A DNA stretch of 35,882 bases, taken from positions 1-35,882 of the forward strand of contig JAFMCP010000010.1 of the NCBI GenBank assembly GCA_017857705.1. Reading direction: 5' to 3'. Shown one piece after another: positions 1 to 9,008 of this stretch. The stretch comes from Candidatus Nanopelagicales bacterium. Lineage in GTDB: Bacteria > Actinomycetota > Actinomycetes > S36-B12. The stretch's first letter is position 1; every line of letters begins with the position of its first letter. Position numbers and translations under genes: made by a program. The notes below the pieces were generated by a model. It saw only the letters and a list, made by a program, of their open reading frames with translations. It searched no databases and was not told where the DNA came from.

Positions 1-453
1 TGCAAGTGTCAATACGGAAATGTCATTCTTTGAAGTTTCAATGTCGTATTCCGGATGCACGCTGACATTTATAACCTGGACCAGTCGAATATTTGACGCA
101 TCCAAATTTCGGGTGAATCCAGCGGTGATCTCGGCTGCAGTACTTTTCTCCCCTGTTTTCTGGTTCACGACACAATGGGCGGCGGAAACCAATGTGGTCG
201 GGCTGGTGAGTGTTGCTCCACAGAACTGGGCTTGGAAGGCGCCTTTCTGCTGCAATTCCTTTGTTTCGAGTAACGCCGCGAGGAAAGGGAATTCTCCTGC
301 CTTGGAGTCAACCCCGTGAACAACCCGCGGTGACAAATCACTTGTACGGGGGGTCACACCGTGCGTGTTCGTGAGTGGAAACATTGCTAACGTGGTGGCG
401 ATGACAGCCACCAGTGCCCCATTAGCCTTGAATCTCATAGCCTTGAATCTCAC
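1..453 (-). CDS. Secreted S1 (trypsin-like) serine protease, 5' part only
   Basis: The gene runs off the left edge, so only the N-terminal 151 residues are visible. A hydrophobic segment at about residues 12-27 suggests a signal peptide. It is followed by the typical activation-site region (RVVHGVDS, about residues 43-50) and the catalytic His motif TLVSAAHC (His93). The Asp motif NDISVLTLA (Asp144) is at the very edge. The catalytic Ser would lie outside the window. Family knowledge: S1 peptidases cleave peptide bonds and are usually exported. I chose the GTG start at 453 because a TACCGT -10 box lies exactly six bases upstream. An ATG at 438 is a second possibility, since a 15-bp tandem duplication gives two near-identical starts (RFKAM then RFKAN). 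Target and physiological role are unknown. Confidence 0.85.
   Translation of the reverse strand, partial: MRFKAMRFKANGALVAVIATTLAMFPLTNTHGVTPRTSDLSPRVVHGVDSKAGEFPFLAALLETKELQQKGAFQAQFCGATLTSPTTLVSAAHCVVNQKTGEKSTAAEITAGFTRNLDASNIRLVQVINVSVHPEYDIETSKNDISVLTLA
424..453. repeat. 15-bp tandem duplication at a protease start codon
   Basis: Positions 424-438 and 439-453 are the same 15-mer with one difference in the last base. On the minus strand the two copies carry GTG and ATG respectively, so the duplication doubles both the start codon and the positively charged n-region (RFKA) of the signal peptide. Confidence 0.9.
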
Positions 454-459
454 CCCTTA

Positions 460-465
460 ACGGTA
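460..465 (-). promoter_or_regulatory. -10 box of leaderless S1 protease promoter
   Basis: TACCGT on the minus strand ends six bases before the GTG at 453. This is the same geometry seen at ten other gene starts in the window. No clear -35 box is visible. Confidence 0.6.
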
Positions 466-512
466 AGCCATGCACTCGCGTTAATCCCGCTGAGACGGTT
501 AGCCTGAGTGGT

Positions 513-941
513 CTAAGGGAAATAATTCTCGATGAATCGGGCGAATTCGGGCAAGTTCGTAAATTCTTGGATCGTGATTCCTCGAAGGTAAAGTTCTTTG
601 GGAATCGTTGACCCCGCTGGGAAATAGGCGGTGATTGGCGCTTGGGGCCAGCTGTCGGTGAATGGGGGGAGCGTTGGTTGTAAGAGCAGATAACCCAAGA
701 TCTGTTTCCCTGTTGCACGTTGAGCCATAGCTATGGCTGGGAGTTGATTGCAGGCGGTACCGGTCGCCATGATGATCAGGTTCTTGCCAGGAGTGGAGTG
801 TGCGATTCGTTGGCAGGTCCGGGCTGGGTCGGGATCAACGTGAATATCGATGCAATCAGTTATTTGGATTTTGGCTATTAGATCTGCCATCTCTGGAAGT
901 GTTTCCTCGTTCACCAGATGTACGAGCGTTGCTTCATTCAT
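513..941 (-). CDS. Hypothetical protein, possibly alpha/beta-hydrolase-like
   Basis: This is a 142-residue soluble protein with no signal peptide or membrane segment. A strand-like stretch (NLIIMATGTACNQLPAIAMA) followed by alternating hydrophobic strands is reminiscent of the nucleophile-elbow region of small serine hydrolases. The GTG/ACN context does not give a clean G-X-S-X-G motif, so I do not assign a function. The ATG at 941 is preceded by TATGCT seven bases upstream, fitting a leaderless start. An in-frame ATG at 953 would add four residues. It is divergent from pyrE, with 37 bp between starts, and lies in tandem with the upstream part of the protease gene. Confidence 0.65.
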   Translation of the reverse strand: MNEATLVHLVNEETLPEMADLIAKIQITDCIDIHVDPDPARTCQRIAHSTPGKNLIIMATGTACNQLPAIAMAQRATGKQILGYLLLQPTLPPFTDSWPQAPITAYFPAGSTIPKELYLRGITIQEFTNLPEFARFIENYFP

Positions 942-948
942 TGGGAAC

Positions 949-954
949 AGCATA
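949..954 (-). promoter_or_regulatory. Possible -10 box for the 142-residue hypothetical gene
   Basis: TATGCT on the minus strand lies seven bases before the ATG at 941. It overlaps the alternative ATG at 953, so it is compatible only with the shorter protein. Confidence 0.4.
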
Positions 955-966
955 TGGGCACGTGAT

Positions 967-972
967 TAAGAT
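967..972 (+). promoter_or_regulatory. -10 box of leaderless pyrE promoter
   Basis: TAAGAT is followed by six bases and then the pyrE ATG at 979. No Shine-Dalgarno sequence fits between them. Confidence 0.6.
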
Positions 973-978
973 TCGAGC

Positions 979-1524
979 ATGTCGCGAACCCCCGAGTGGA
1001 ATGCATTACGCCAACTGATTTTAGATAAAGCCGTGGTCCGTGGAAAGGTCATACTTTCCAGCGGTCGAGAGGCGGACTATTACGTGGACCTGCGCAGGGT
1101 GACATTGGACGCCGAAGCAGCACCCTTGGTTGGTGCCGTGATGCGACAGGTGAACAGCGGTTTTGATTACGCAGCCGTTGGCGGTCTGACCCTTGGTGCT
1201 GACCCGGTTGCAACTGCCATGATGCACGATGCCGCAGGGGGTGGCGTGCTTCTCAATTCATTCGTTGTCCGTAAAAGTGAAAAGCAGCATGGCCTGCAGC
1301 GAAGAATTGAAGGACCCGACGTCAACGGTGTTCGAGTTCTTGCAGTCGAGGACACATCAACCACCGGCTCATCTGTGTTAACAGCTGTTGAGGCTCTCTT
1401 GGCTGAAGGCGCTGTGATCGCCGGCGTCAGTGTGATTGTGGATCGTGGTGCAAAAGCAGCGGTTGAAGAACGCGGTTACGAATACACGGCGGCCTACACA
1501 CTCGCGGATCTAGGACTTGAGTAG
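979..1524 (+). CDS. pyrE: Orotate phosphoribosyltransferase
   Basis: The product is a 181-residue cytosolic enzyme that joins orotate and PRPP to give orotidine 5'-monophosphate, the fifth step of UMP synthesis. The PRPP-binding signature is clear (VRVLAVEDTSTTGSS, about residues 117-131). The flexible-loop region containing SFVVRKSEKQHG (about residues 94-105) and an N-terminal SSGREADYYVDLRR segment match the bacterial PyrE family, and the length is normal. The ATG at 979 is supported by the TAAGAT box six bases upstream. The 3' end overlaps the convergent DUF368 gene by 15 bp. No other pyr gene is in the window, so it appears to be a stand-alone pyrimidine locus. Confidence 0.95.
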   Translation: MSRTPEWNALRQLILDKAVVRGKVILSSGREADYYVDLRRVTLDAEAAPLVGAVMRQVNSGFDYAAVGGLTLGADPVATAMMHDAAGGGVLLNSFVVRKSEKQHGLQRRIEGPDVNGVRVLAVEDTSTTGSSVLTAVEALLAEGAVIAGVSVIVDRGAKAAVEERGYEYTAAYTLADLGLE

Positions 1525-2427
1525 ATCCCTTTGTTCTTCACTTTCTCCAAATTTTCTTTCAAGTAGCAGGAGAACTGCAACCAAGGTTGCGCCGCCCGCA
1601 AAGAGAATCAACGCGACTCCGACCTGATCCGTTGGTGCGAGTAGTTCACCCTCAGGCCCTTGCCACGGCCATAAAGCGCGGAGGGAACCAACCATTAATC
1701 CAGTAATAATTACCAGAGTTATTCGCGCACGGTTCTCCAACAGCCACTTCAGGAGAGACACGAAGAGCGCCAACCCAAGAATTGCACCGAGAGCGAAAAC
1801 CGCCAAGTAGGTGAGGTTGCGGTCGTTGACTGCCTCAATGGTTGGGTCGTACATGCCTACTGTCAGCAAAAGGTATGAACCCGAAACACCGGGAAGCACG
1901 AGAGCGCAAATCGCGATTGAGGCTGAGAAAAAAACCACGATCAAACTTGGATCATTCATGGTGCCTTGTGGCAGTCCGGTTAGGAAGAAAACGACGACGG
2001 CTGAGATCACAGCAATCAGAAGATAAAAAGGTGACCAGCCACCAACTTTGGTCACCATGTGAGCGGGGACGTATGTGCCGGCAATGACCAAACCGAAGAA
2101 TAGCGCCTTCATCGCAATTGGCTGTTCTTCCAAGAGGGGCTCAATAATTCCCGCACCGATAACGAGAGCAAGGACCATGCCAACTCCCACCGGGATGAGA
2201 AGTCGCCAGGGAAGTGAGGTGAAGGTTTTCGCGGCAACTCTGGTTGAAGCTTTGCCAGGGGCAAGACCTACAAGTTGGCGAACGCTGAGGATCAGGCCAG
2301 CAATCGAATTAATGAGTGTTTGATAGATACCAACAATCAGAGCAAGGGTTCCTCCGCTCACTCCCGGAACCACTTCTGCGGCGCCCATTAGGGCACCTCG
2401 ACCAAGATTGACAATGATTTTTAGCAC
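1510..2427 (-). CDS. DUF368 membrane protein, PopT-type undecaprenyl-phosphate translocase family
   Basis: This 305-residue polytopic protein has about eight hydrophobic segments. It carries the two family hallmark repeats: VPGVSGGTLALIVGIY near the N-terminus and LPGVSGSYLLLTVGMY in the middle. The two PGVSG motifs suggest an inverted or duplicated transport fold. Family knowledge: DUF368 members (PopT) recycle undecaprenyl phosphate across the cytoplasmic membrane, supporting peptidoglycan and wall polymer synthesis. The open frame extends upstream to 2583, but the extra 52 residues are low quality and overlap the divergent methyltransferase gene. A GTG at 2427 lies six bases after a TACCCT box and starts directly at the conserved region, so I use it. 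Function in this organism is inferred from the family. Confidence 0.88.
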   Translation of the reverse strand: MLKIIVNLGRGALMGAAEVVPGVSGGTLALIVGIYQTLINSIAGLILSVRQLVGLAPGKASTRVAAKTFTSLPWRLLIPVGVGMVLALVIGAGIIEPLLEEQPIAMKALFFGLVIAGTYVPAHMVTKVGGWSPFYLLIAVISAVVVFFLTGLPQGTMNDPSLIVVFFSASIAICALVLPGVSGSYLLLTVGMYDPTIEAVNDRNLTYLAVFALGAILGLALFVSLLKWLLENRARITLVIITGLMVGSLRALWPWQGPEGELLAPTDQVGVALILFAGGATLVAVLLLLERKFGESEEQRDLLKS

Positions 2428-2433
2428 CCGTGC

Positions 2434-2439
2434 AGGGTA
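2434..2439 (-). promoter_or_regulatory. -10 box of leaderless DUF368 promoter
   Basis: TACCCT on the minus strand, then six bases, then the GTG at 2427. It lies only five bases from the opposite-facing -10 box at 2445-2450. Confidence 0.65.
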
Positions 2440-2444
2440 CTGGG

Positions 2445-2450
2445 TAGGTT
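2445..2450 (+). promoter_or_regulatory. -10 box of leaderless TrmH-family gene promoter
   Basis: TAGGTT, then six bases, then the GTG at 2457. It overlaps functionally with the divergent DUF368 promoter, because RNA polymerase bound at one would cover the other. Confidence 0.65.
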
Positions 2451-2456
2451 TCGCAT

Positions 2457-3107
2457 GTGAACCAAGACGCGACCGAAGGTGACGAAGCCGAATTCGTGGA
2501 CAAGAATTTACTTGAAGTGGGCGTCGGACCTTGGGAAGGTGATACCCCGGTCGGTGCGCAGTGGGACAGCACCCTCCTTGCAAATGGTGATCGTCGCAAT
2601 GTCATCGATAAATATCGATACTGGAGCCTTGAAGCGATTGTTGCCGACCTGGATACCAAGCGGCATCCCATGCATATCGCCATTGAGAACTTGGGTCATG
2701 ACTTCAATATCGGCACGATTGTGCGTACCGCCAACGCATTCCTTGTTAATGAGGTTCACATTGTCGGAAAGAAACGGTGGAACCGCCGTGGCGCCATGGT
2801 GACTGATCGATACCAGCACGTTCACCATCATGAAAGCGCCGACGACTTTATTGCATGGGCCAAGCAACAGGTCATTCCTGTCATCGGGATCGACAACATG
2901 CAGGGATCAGTCAAGTTGGAAAGGTTCGCCTTCCCGCAGCGGTGTGTACTTGTTGTCGGCCAAGAAGGCTCCGGCTTATCTGAGCCAATGCGGGCAGGGT
3001 GTGACTCCCTTGTTGAGATTTCCCAATTCGGGTCAACTCGCTCTATCAATGTGGGTGCGGCGGCGGCCATTGCCATGCACGAATGGGTGCGGCAGTGGGC
3101 GGTGTAG
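2457..3107 (+). CDS. SpoU/TrmH-family RNA 2'-O-methyltransferase
   Basis: This 216-residue SPOUT methyltransferase has all three family motifs: motif 1 around NLGHDFNIGTIVRTANAF, motif 2 LVVGQEGSGLS, and motif 3 ISQFGSTRSINVGAAAAI. Such enzymes use S-adenosylmethionine to methylate a ribose 2'-OH in tRNA or rRNA, and the knotted fold dimerises. The N-terminal 75 residues are poorly conserved in appearance and acidic at first. The exact RNA target cannot be read from sequence, so I give no symbol. The GTG start at 2457 is fixed by the TAGGTT box six bases before it; the ATG two bases earlier is followed directly by a stop. The gene is divergent from DUF368 with 29 bp between start codons. Confidence 0.9.
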   Translation: MNQDATEGDEAEFVDKNLLEVGVGPWEGDTPVGAQWDSTLLANGDRRNVIDKYRYWSLEAIVADLDTKRHPMHIAIENLGHDFNIGTIVRTANAFLVNEVHIVGKKRWNRRGAMVTDRYQHVHHHESADDFIAWAKQQVIPVIGIDNMQGSVKLERFAFPQRCVLVVGQEGSGLSEPMRAGCDSLVEISQFGSTRSINVGAAAAIAMHEWVRQWAV

Positions 3108-3254
3108 CCGCAGTCACTTGAGATTGCCGGGTGAGATTGTGTGTACGGACGTGGGATTCCACTTGCGGTGTTATTGATTACTAATCCAGTTGGACACAGG
3201 TAGTCACATGGTGGGAAGATGGGTTTTCAGAGTCTATTTCTAAGGGGAGATCCC

Positions 3255-4277
3255 ATGCCAATTGCATCGCCAGAGGTTTACCGCGAAATGCTAGATCGGG
3301 CGAAGGCAGGCAAGTTCGCCTATCCCGCTATCAATACATCATCTTCACAAACAATTGTTGCTGCAATGCGTGGTTTTGCTGAGGCAGAAAGCGACGGGAT
3401 CGTTCAAGTCTCATGGGGCGGCGCTGAGTTTGCAACCGGCCAGGGCGTGAAAGACATGGTGACGGGCGCAGTTGCACTCGCTGAGTTTGCACATGTCATT
3501 GCGGACAAATACGACGTCAACATTGCACTTCACACCGATCACTGCCCCAAGGACAAGCTCGCTGGTTTCATGGAACCACTTGTTGTGATTTCACAGGAGC
3601 GCGTTGCGAAAGGACTTGCACCTCTTTTTCAATCTCACATGTGGGACGGCTCCGCCGTACCTCTTGCTGAGAATATGGAGATCTCCGAACGGATGCTTGA
3701 TGCTTGTGTCAAAGCAAACATTATTATGGAAATCGAGATCGGGGTCGTTGGTGGCGAGGAAGACGGAATTGAAGCCTCACACGACGCAAAACTTTTTTCA
3801 ACCGTTGAAGATGGACTTGAGACGGCCAAGAAGCTTGGTTTAGGTGAGCGCGGTCGTTACATGGTCGCAGCAACATTCGGCAATGTTCACGGTGTTTACA
3901 AGCCAGGAAATGTCGTTTTGACTCCCTCAATTCTCAAAGATATTCAAGACGCCGTTGGTAAGGAATACGGAGTTGACAAGCCATTTGACCTCGTATTCCA
4001 CGGTGGTTCAGGTTCACTCCTCAGTGAGATTCGTGAATCACTCGACTACGGTGTTGTGAAAATGAACATTGACACTGACACGCAATACGCATTCACGCGT
4101 CCGATTGCCAATCACATGTTTGTCAACTACGACGGTGTCCTCAAAATTGACGGTGAGGTTGGGAATAAGAAAATGTATGACCCACGTTCATATGGAAAAG
4201 CCGCTGAAGTTGGAATGGCTGACCGGGTCAAGCTCGCTTGTGAGGACCTACGCTCTGCAGGAACGAGGATGAAATAA
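3255..4277 (+). CDS. fbaA: Class II fructose-bisphosphate aldolase
   Basis: The 340-residue zinc-dependent enzyme reversibly cleaves fructose 1,6-bisphosphate into dihydroxyacetone phosphate and glyceraldehyde 3-phosphate in glycolysis and gluconeogenesis. The metal/catalytic motif HTDHCPKDK (His93, Asp95, His96), the later VFHGGSGS phosphate-binding loop and the NIDTDTQYAFTRPI segment are all present. The ATG at 3255 has a good ribosome site (AAGGGGAG) at proper spacing, so I prefer it to the in-frame ATG at 3219. Unlike many genes here it is not leaderless. A DUF3151 gene follows after two bases, an arrangement I recall from other actinobacteria. The 147 bp upstream hold the promoter region, but I could not pick a convincing -35/-10 pair. 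Confidence 0.96.
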   Translation: MPIASPEVYREMLDRAKAGKFAYPAINTSSSQTIVAAMRGFAEAESDGIVQVSWGGAEFATGQGVKDMVTGAVALAEFAHVIADKYDVNIALHTDHCPKDKLAGFMEPLVVISQERVAKGLAPLFQSHMWDGSAVPLAENMEISERMLDACVKANIIMEIEIGVVGGEEDGIEASHDAKLFSTVEDGLETAKKLGLGERGRYMVAATFGNVHGVYKPGNVVLTPSILKDIQDAVGKEYGVDKPFDLVFHGGSGSLLSEIRESLDYGVVKMNIDTDTQYAFTRPIANHMFVNYDGVLKIDGEVGNKKMYDPRSYGKAAEVGMADRVKLACEDLRSAGTRMK

Positions 4278-4279
4278 AT

Positions 4280-4678
4280 ATGGACTCACAGAATCTGCTG
4301 GGAGGGCCAAACCCGACACTCCTACCCATTGGAGACTCGGCTCAAGCTGCGCTAGCCGCTGGAGGGGATCCACGAGTGGTTGTTGCGCAGTACCCAACGA
4401 GTTCACTCGCATGGGCGATGCTCAGTGACCAAGCTTGGGATCAAGGCGATGTCATTGGTTCATACGCGTTTGCGCGCGTCGGTTACCACCGTGGACTTGA
4501 TTCACTTCGCAAGAATGGTTGGAAGGGCTACGGCCCCGTTCCGTGGAGCCACGAACCCAATCAAGGCTTCCTTCGTTGCTTGCAAAATCTCGGTCGTGCG
4601 GCCGGTGAAATTAATGAAAGCGATGAACAGGTTCGAATCGCCGACTTCATTGTTGAATGTGACCCAACACTTGGCTAA
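4280..4678 (+). CDS. DUF3151 family protein
   Basis: A 132-residue soluble protein typical of Actinobacteria, recognised by the segment GDVIGSYAFARVGYHRGLDSLRKNGWKGYGPVPW (roughly residues 55-90) and the C-terminal EQVRIADFIVECDPTLG. It starts two bases after the aldolase stop, so it is almost certainly co-transcribed and translationally coupled. The helical, repeat-like look (many Ala/Leu, conserved RVGYHRGLD) resembles TPR-type packing, but the molecular role is unknown. Its end overlaps the start of the next gene by about 20 bp. Confidence 0.85.
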   Translation: MDSQNLLGGPNPTLLPIGDSAQAALAAGGDPRVVVAQYPTSSLAWAMLSDQAWDQGDVIGSYAFARVGYHRGLDSLRKNGWKGYGPVPWSHEPNQGFLRCLQNLGRAAGEINESDEQVRIADFIVECDPTLG

Positions 4679-5603
4679 ATCTGTTCTCGTTGCTGGCGCA
4701 GGAATTTCAGGGGTGTCATGCGCAATTGCATTGCGTGAAAACGATGTCCCTTTTCGAATTGTGAACAAGGGTTACCGAATTGGCGGCCGGATGGCATCGC
4801 GCCCCGTCCGAGATTCCGGTACTTCATTTGATGGCAGACTCTTTGACACAGGTGCGTCCTACTTCACGGTAAGTGACCCTGATTTTGCGTCGGTTGTTTC
4901 CGAATTGGAAAGTGCCGGGGTTGTGCAGCCGTGGACGGACACATTTCATTTCGCTCACTCCGAGGGAATCGCCGGGGTCAAAATGGGACCAATGCGTTAC
5001 CGCGCCGAAGGTGGAATCCGCAGTGTCGTCGAATATTTAGCCCGTGATTTGGTGATCGAAGAAGGTGAAGTTACCGAGTTGCCCACGAGCGAACGACTGG
5101 CGCTGTGCATGCCGACGCCCCAAGCGGCTCGGGTGTTCCCGCAAGCTAGTGGACTGAGCACCGCAGTATGGGAACCGGTGATTTCTGTTTCACTGTTATT
5201 CGACCAGGTGTACTGGGCGGCCTTCGACGGAATCTTTGTCAATCAAGATGCGCAAGTCACCTGGATCGCCAACGACGGTGCCAGGCGCGGAGATCACGCA
5301 CCTGCACTCGTCGTACACATGAGCCCGATCCTCTCTGCAGGTCATTTGGTGAATCCAGACGCGGTAATTCCGATCGCTATCAGTGCGGTGAAGCGGATTA
5401 TGAACTTTGATGCCGATCCCGTCTGGACACATGCCCATCGCTGGACTTTTGCCAAGCCCCTCGAAGGAACAACATCGGGTGAAACGAACTTTGTTCTCGG
5501 GGAAATCTCACGTGCAGGTGATGAATTCAGTGACCGACCTCGGGTTGAGGCTGGTTGGCTCAGCGGACGCGATCTCGGACGGGCATTGGCTGCCCTAGCG
5601 TAA
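4659..5603 (+). CDS. Renalase-like FAD-dependent oxidoreductase
   Basis: The 314-residue protein opens with a Rossmann dinucleotide-binding motif (GAGISG, residues 13-18). This is followed by the renalase-type second glycine element (GGRMASR, about residues 43-49) and a DTGASYFTVSDPDF segment, which in this family packs against the flavin. The C-terminal VEAGWLSGRDLGRALA resembles the FAD-closing helix of amine-oxidase-fold proteins. Family knowledge: such proteins oxidise amines or aberrant NAD(P)H isomers; the substrate here is unknown. I take the GTG at 4659; a TTG at 4671 is possible. A much longer open frame starting at 4380 is a shadow of DUF3151. The 3' end overlaps the convergent photolyase-like gene by nine bases. 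Confidence 0.8.
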   Translation: MTQHLAKSVLVAGAGISGVSCAIALRENDVPFRIVNKGYRIGGRMASRPVRDSGTSFDGRLFDTGASYFTVSDPDFASVVSELESAGVVQPWTDTFHFAHSEGIAGVKMGPMRYRAEGGIRSVVEYLARDLVIEEGEVTELPTSERLALCMPTPQAARVFPQASGLSTAVWEPVISVSLLFDQVYWAAFDGIFVNQDAQVTWIANDGARRGDHAPALVVHMSPILSAGHLVNPDAVIPIAISAVKRIMNFDADPVWTHAHRWTFAKPLEGTTSGETNFVLGEISRAGDEFSDRPRVEAGWLSGRDLGRALAALA

Positions 5604-6806
5604 TTTGCCCCGCCAGGCCGAGAAGGATTTCACCGATTTCGCATGGGGCCTTTTTAACCACGGGTAGGGGTGAATCTCAGCTAGAGCAGTGAACTTTTTA
5701 AAACTGGGAACAGGTGCGTAGGTCACCGCCACCGAATTCTCACGGGCAAACTCATACGGATCGCCGAGGAAAAGGTGTACATCCCGTCGTTGCGCTAAGT
5801 CTTGCAACGTCTCCAAATAGAAAAAGATGCGTTTTGATGAAAGCTGTAATTTCCTTAGGGCCAATTCATTGAAGACGAAAACGACCGGCAGTGTCGGATT
5901 AGCAATTAGGGCGGGATCCTGATCACCCATCGATTCAATGGTGAGTAGCACAAACTGCGGAGTGCCGTTCTTCACTACAACAGATGGACCGGCAGTTGCG
6001 CCCGGATCCGGGTCTGAGGCGAGCAGTGGCTCCGTCGGGGCTTCATCGAGTTGATTTTCATCTGGGAAAAACTGAATGGGACAGTTGCTTTTCAGTGCGC
6101 ACCCACCACATAACTCTGGTGCTCGTTTTTGCACCTGCCATTGCGAAAGTCCATAAGGTCTCCCATTGCCTGAGCCAACCACCCATTGCCAGCCGGTCAG
6201 ATTTGCAGCCCGCGACCCGTCAATCAACTCTCGATACATGCGCTCCTGACCGTGCAGCCAGCCATAACCGTTGCGAACAGTCCACTGCGATGCCAGCCAC
6301 ATTCTGGTCTGGTTCACTAGCCAACCGTCACGACCCAATTCCTCAACCGCGAAATCGATACAGGCCATGCTTTCGGGGCTTTCGGGGCTCTCGGGAGCCT
6401 GGACCCAGCCGTCACCTGGTGCATCGCGCACCTGCTCGAATCGGAGGTTGTTAAATAGGCGGGCTCCCACTCGTGCATAAAGGTGTCGTGAATATTCCTG
6501 CCACAGCAACTCGTCACGGTACTTCTCTCGATCCGTGTAAGGCGCCTTTGCAACACGGCTCCACACTTTCTCTAGGGTGAGAAGATTGTGTCGAATGTAC
6601 GGTGAGAGCACCGTCGCGCCGCGTGCGGCAACTGGCAAAACCTCAGATCGTTTATTCGCGTATCCGGCAACATTCAATTCAGTTAACGCTCTGTCAGCGG
6701 CGGTTTGTCCACCGGCTATGGAACTGCGACCTCCACCGGAGTGCAAACCATTGAAATGGTCTGCGAGAAGTTTTTCAACGTCAGTCTGAATGTCTAGGCT
6801 TTTCAA
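5595..6806 (-). CDS. Photolyase/cryptochrome-like protein with FAD domain first and antenna-type domain last
   Basis: In this 403-residue protein the photolyase FAD-binding domain comes first (about residues 30-230). It shows LSPYIRHNLLT (67-77), DELLWQEYSRHL with Glu99 and Trp102 matching the CPD-pocket Glu/Trp of E. coli PhrB, NQTRM (165-169), and AANLTGWQW (Trp206 and Trp208). Trp183 and Trp206 fit two members of the electron-transfer Trp triad. A CxxCx5C motif follows (Cys233, 236, 242). After an acidic Pro/Asp/Ala linker (250-280) there is an alpha/beta domain (about 284-385; LPVVFVFN, then KRIFFYLETLQDL, then LFLGDP) resembling the N-terminal antenna domain of ordinary photolyases. This is therefore a permuted order. 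One flavin-contacting Asp of the DGD motif is Ser198. It uses a TTG start with GAGGA upstream. Light-dependent DNA repair or signalling is inferred. Confidence 0.85.
   Translation of the reverse strand: MKSLDIQTDVEKLLADHFNGLHSGGGRSSIAGGQTAADRALTELNVAGYANKRSEVLPVAARGATVLSPYIRHNLLTLEKVWSRVAKAPYTDREKYRDELLWQEYSRHLYARVGARLFNNLRFEQVRDAPGDGWVQAPESPESPESMACIDFAVEELGRDGWLVNQTRMWLASQWTVRNGYGWLHGQERMYRELIDGSRAANLTGWQWVVGSGNGRPYGLSQWQVQKRAPELCGGCALKSNCPIQFFPDENQLDEAPTEPLLASDPDPGATAGPSVVVKNGTPQFVLLTIESMGDQDPALIANPTLPVVFVFNELALRKLQLSSKRIFFYLETLQDLAQRRDVHLFLGDPYEFARENSVAVTYAPVPSFKKFTALAEIHPYPWLKRPHAKSVKSFSAWRGKLR
6370..6396. repeat. 9-bp tandem repeat (about three copies) inside the photolyase-like gene
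   Basis: Three consecutive 9-mers (6370-6378, 6379-6387, 6388-6396; the last degenerate) encode Pro-Glu-Ser three times at about residues 138-146. They lie in the variable loop between the DELLWQE and GWLVNQTRM segments. The length of this loop probably varies between strains. Confidence 0.85.
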
Positions 6807-6907
6807 GGAAATCCTCGCTTTTATGAGAGGTCAAAGAGTACCGAAATTTAATTACTCCACAACTCGCATAAACAACAGTCACTCACATGGGCTCACCTCT
6901 ACTCCGG

Positions 6908-8931
<2,024 letters not shown>

Positions 8932-8996
8932 TTGACCAGTAAGGCATCGAATCTGAGATAACCGAGCCTTTTGCCGTGGCGGCTAGTGTCTGGTTC

Positions 8997-9002
8997 TAGA
9001 GT
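8997..9002 (+). promoter_or_regulatory. -10 box of the leaderless promoter heading the pur operon
   Basis: TAGAGT, then six bases, then the aminotransferase ATG at 9009. Since the next genes follow with almost no spacing, this is the likely main promoter for the aminotransferase-purD segment. Confidence 0.6.
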
Positions 9003-9008
9003 TCTGGC

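Noticed and set aside
20-319. Plus-strand 99-residue frame at the left edge
   Set aside because: It is the reverse-strand shadow of the S1 protease, whose catalytic His and Asp motifs are clear on the minus strand.
2428-2583. 52-residue N-terminal extension of the DUF368 frame
   Set aside because: It overlaps the divergent methyltransferase gene and lacks family features. The GTG at 2427 has a matching -10 box and begins at the conserved region.
3219-3254. Earlier ATG for the aldolase
   Set aside because: It lies upstream of the strong AAGGGGAG ribosome site that serves the ATG at 3255, and the added residues are not family-like.
4380-4658. Long N-terminal extension of the FAD oxidoreductase frame
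   Set aside because: It is the out-of-frame shadow of the DUF3151 gene; the Rossmann motif begins soon after the GTG at 4659.
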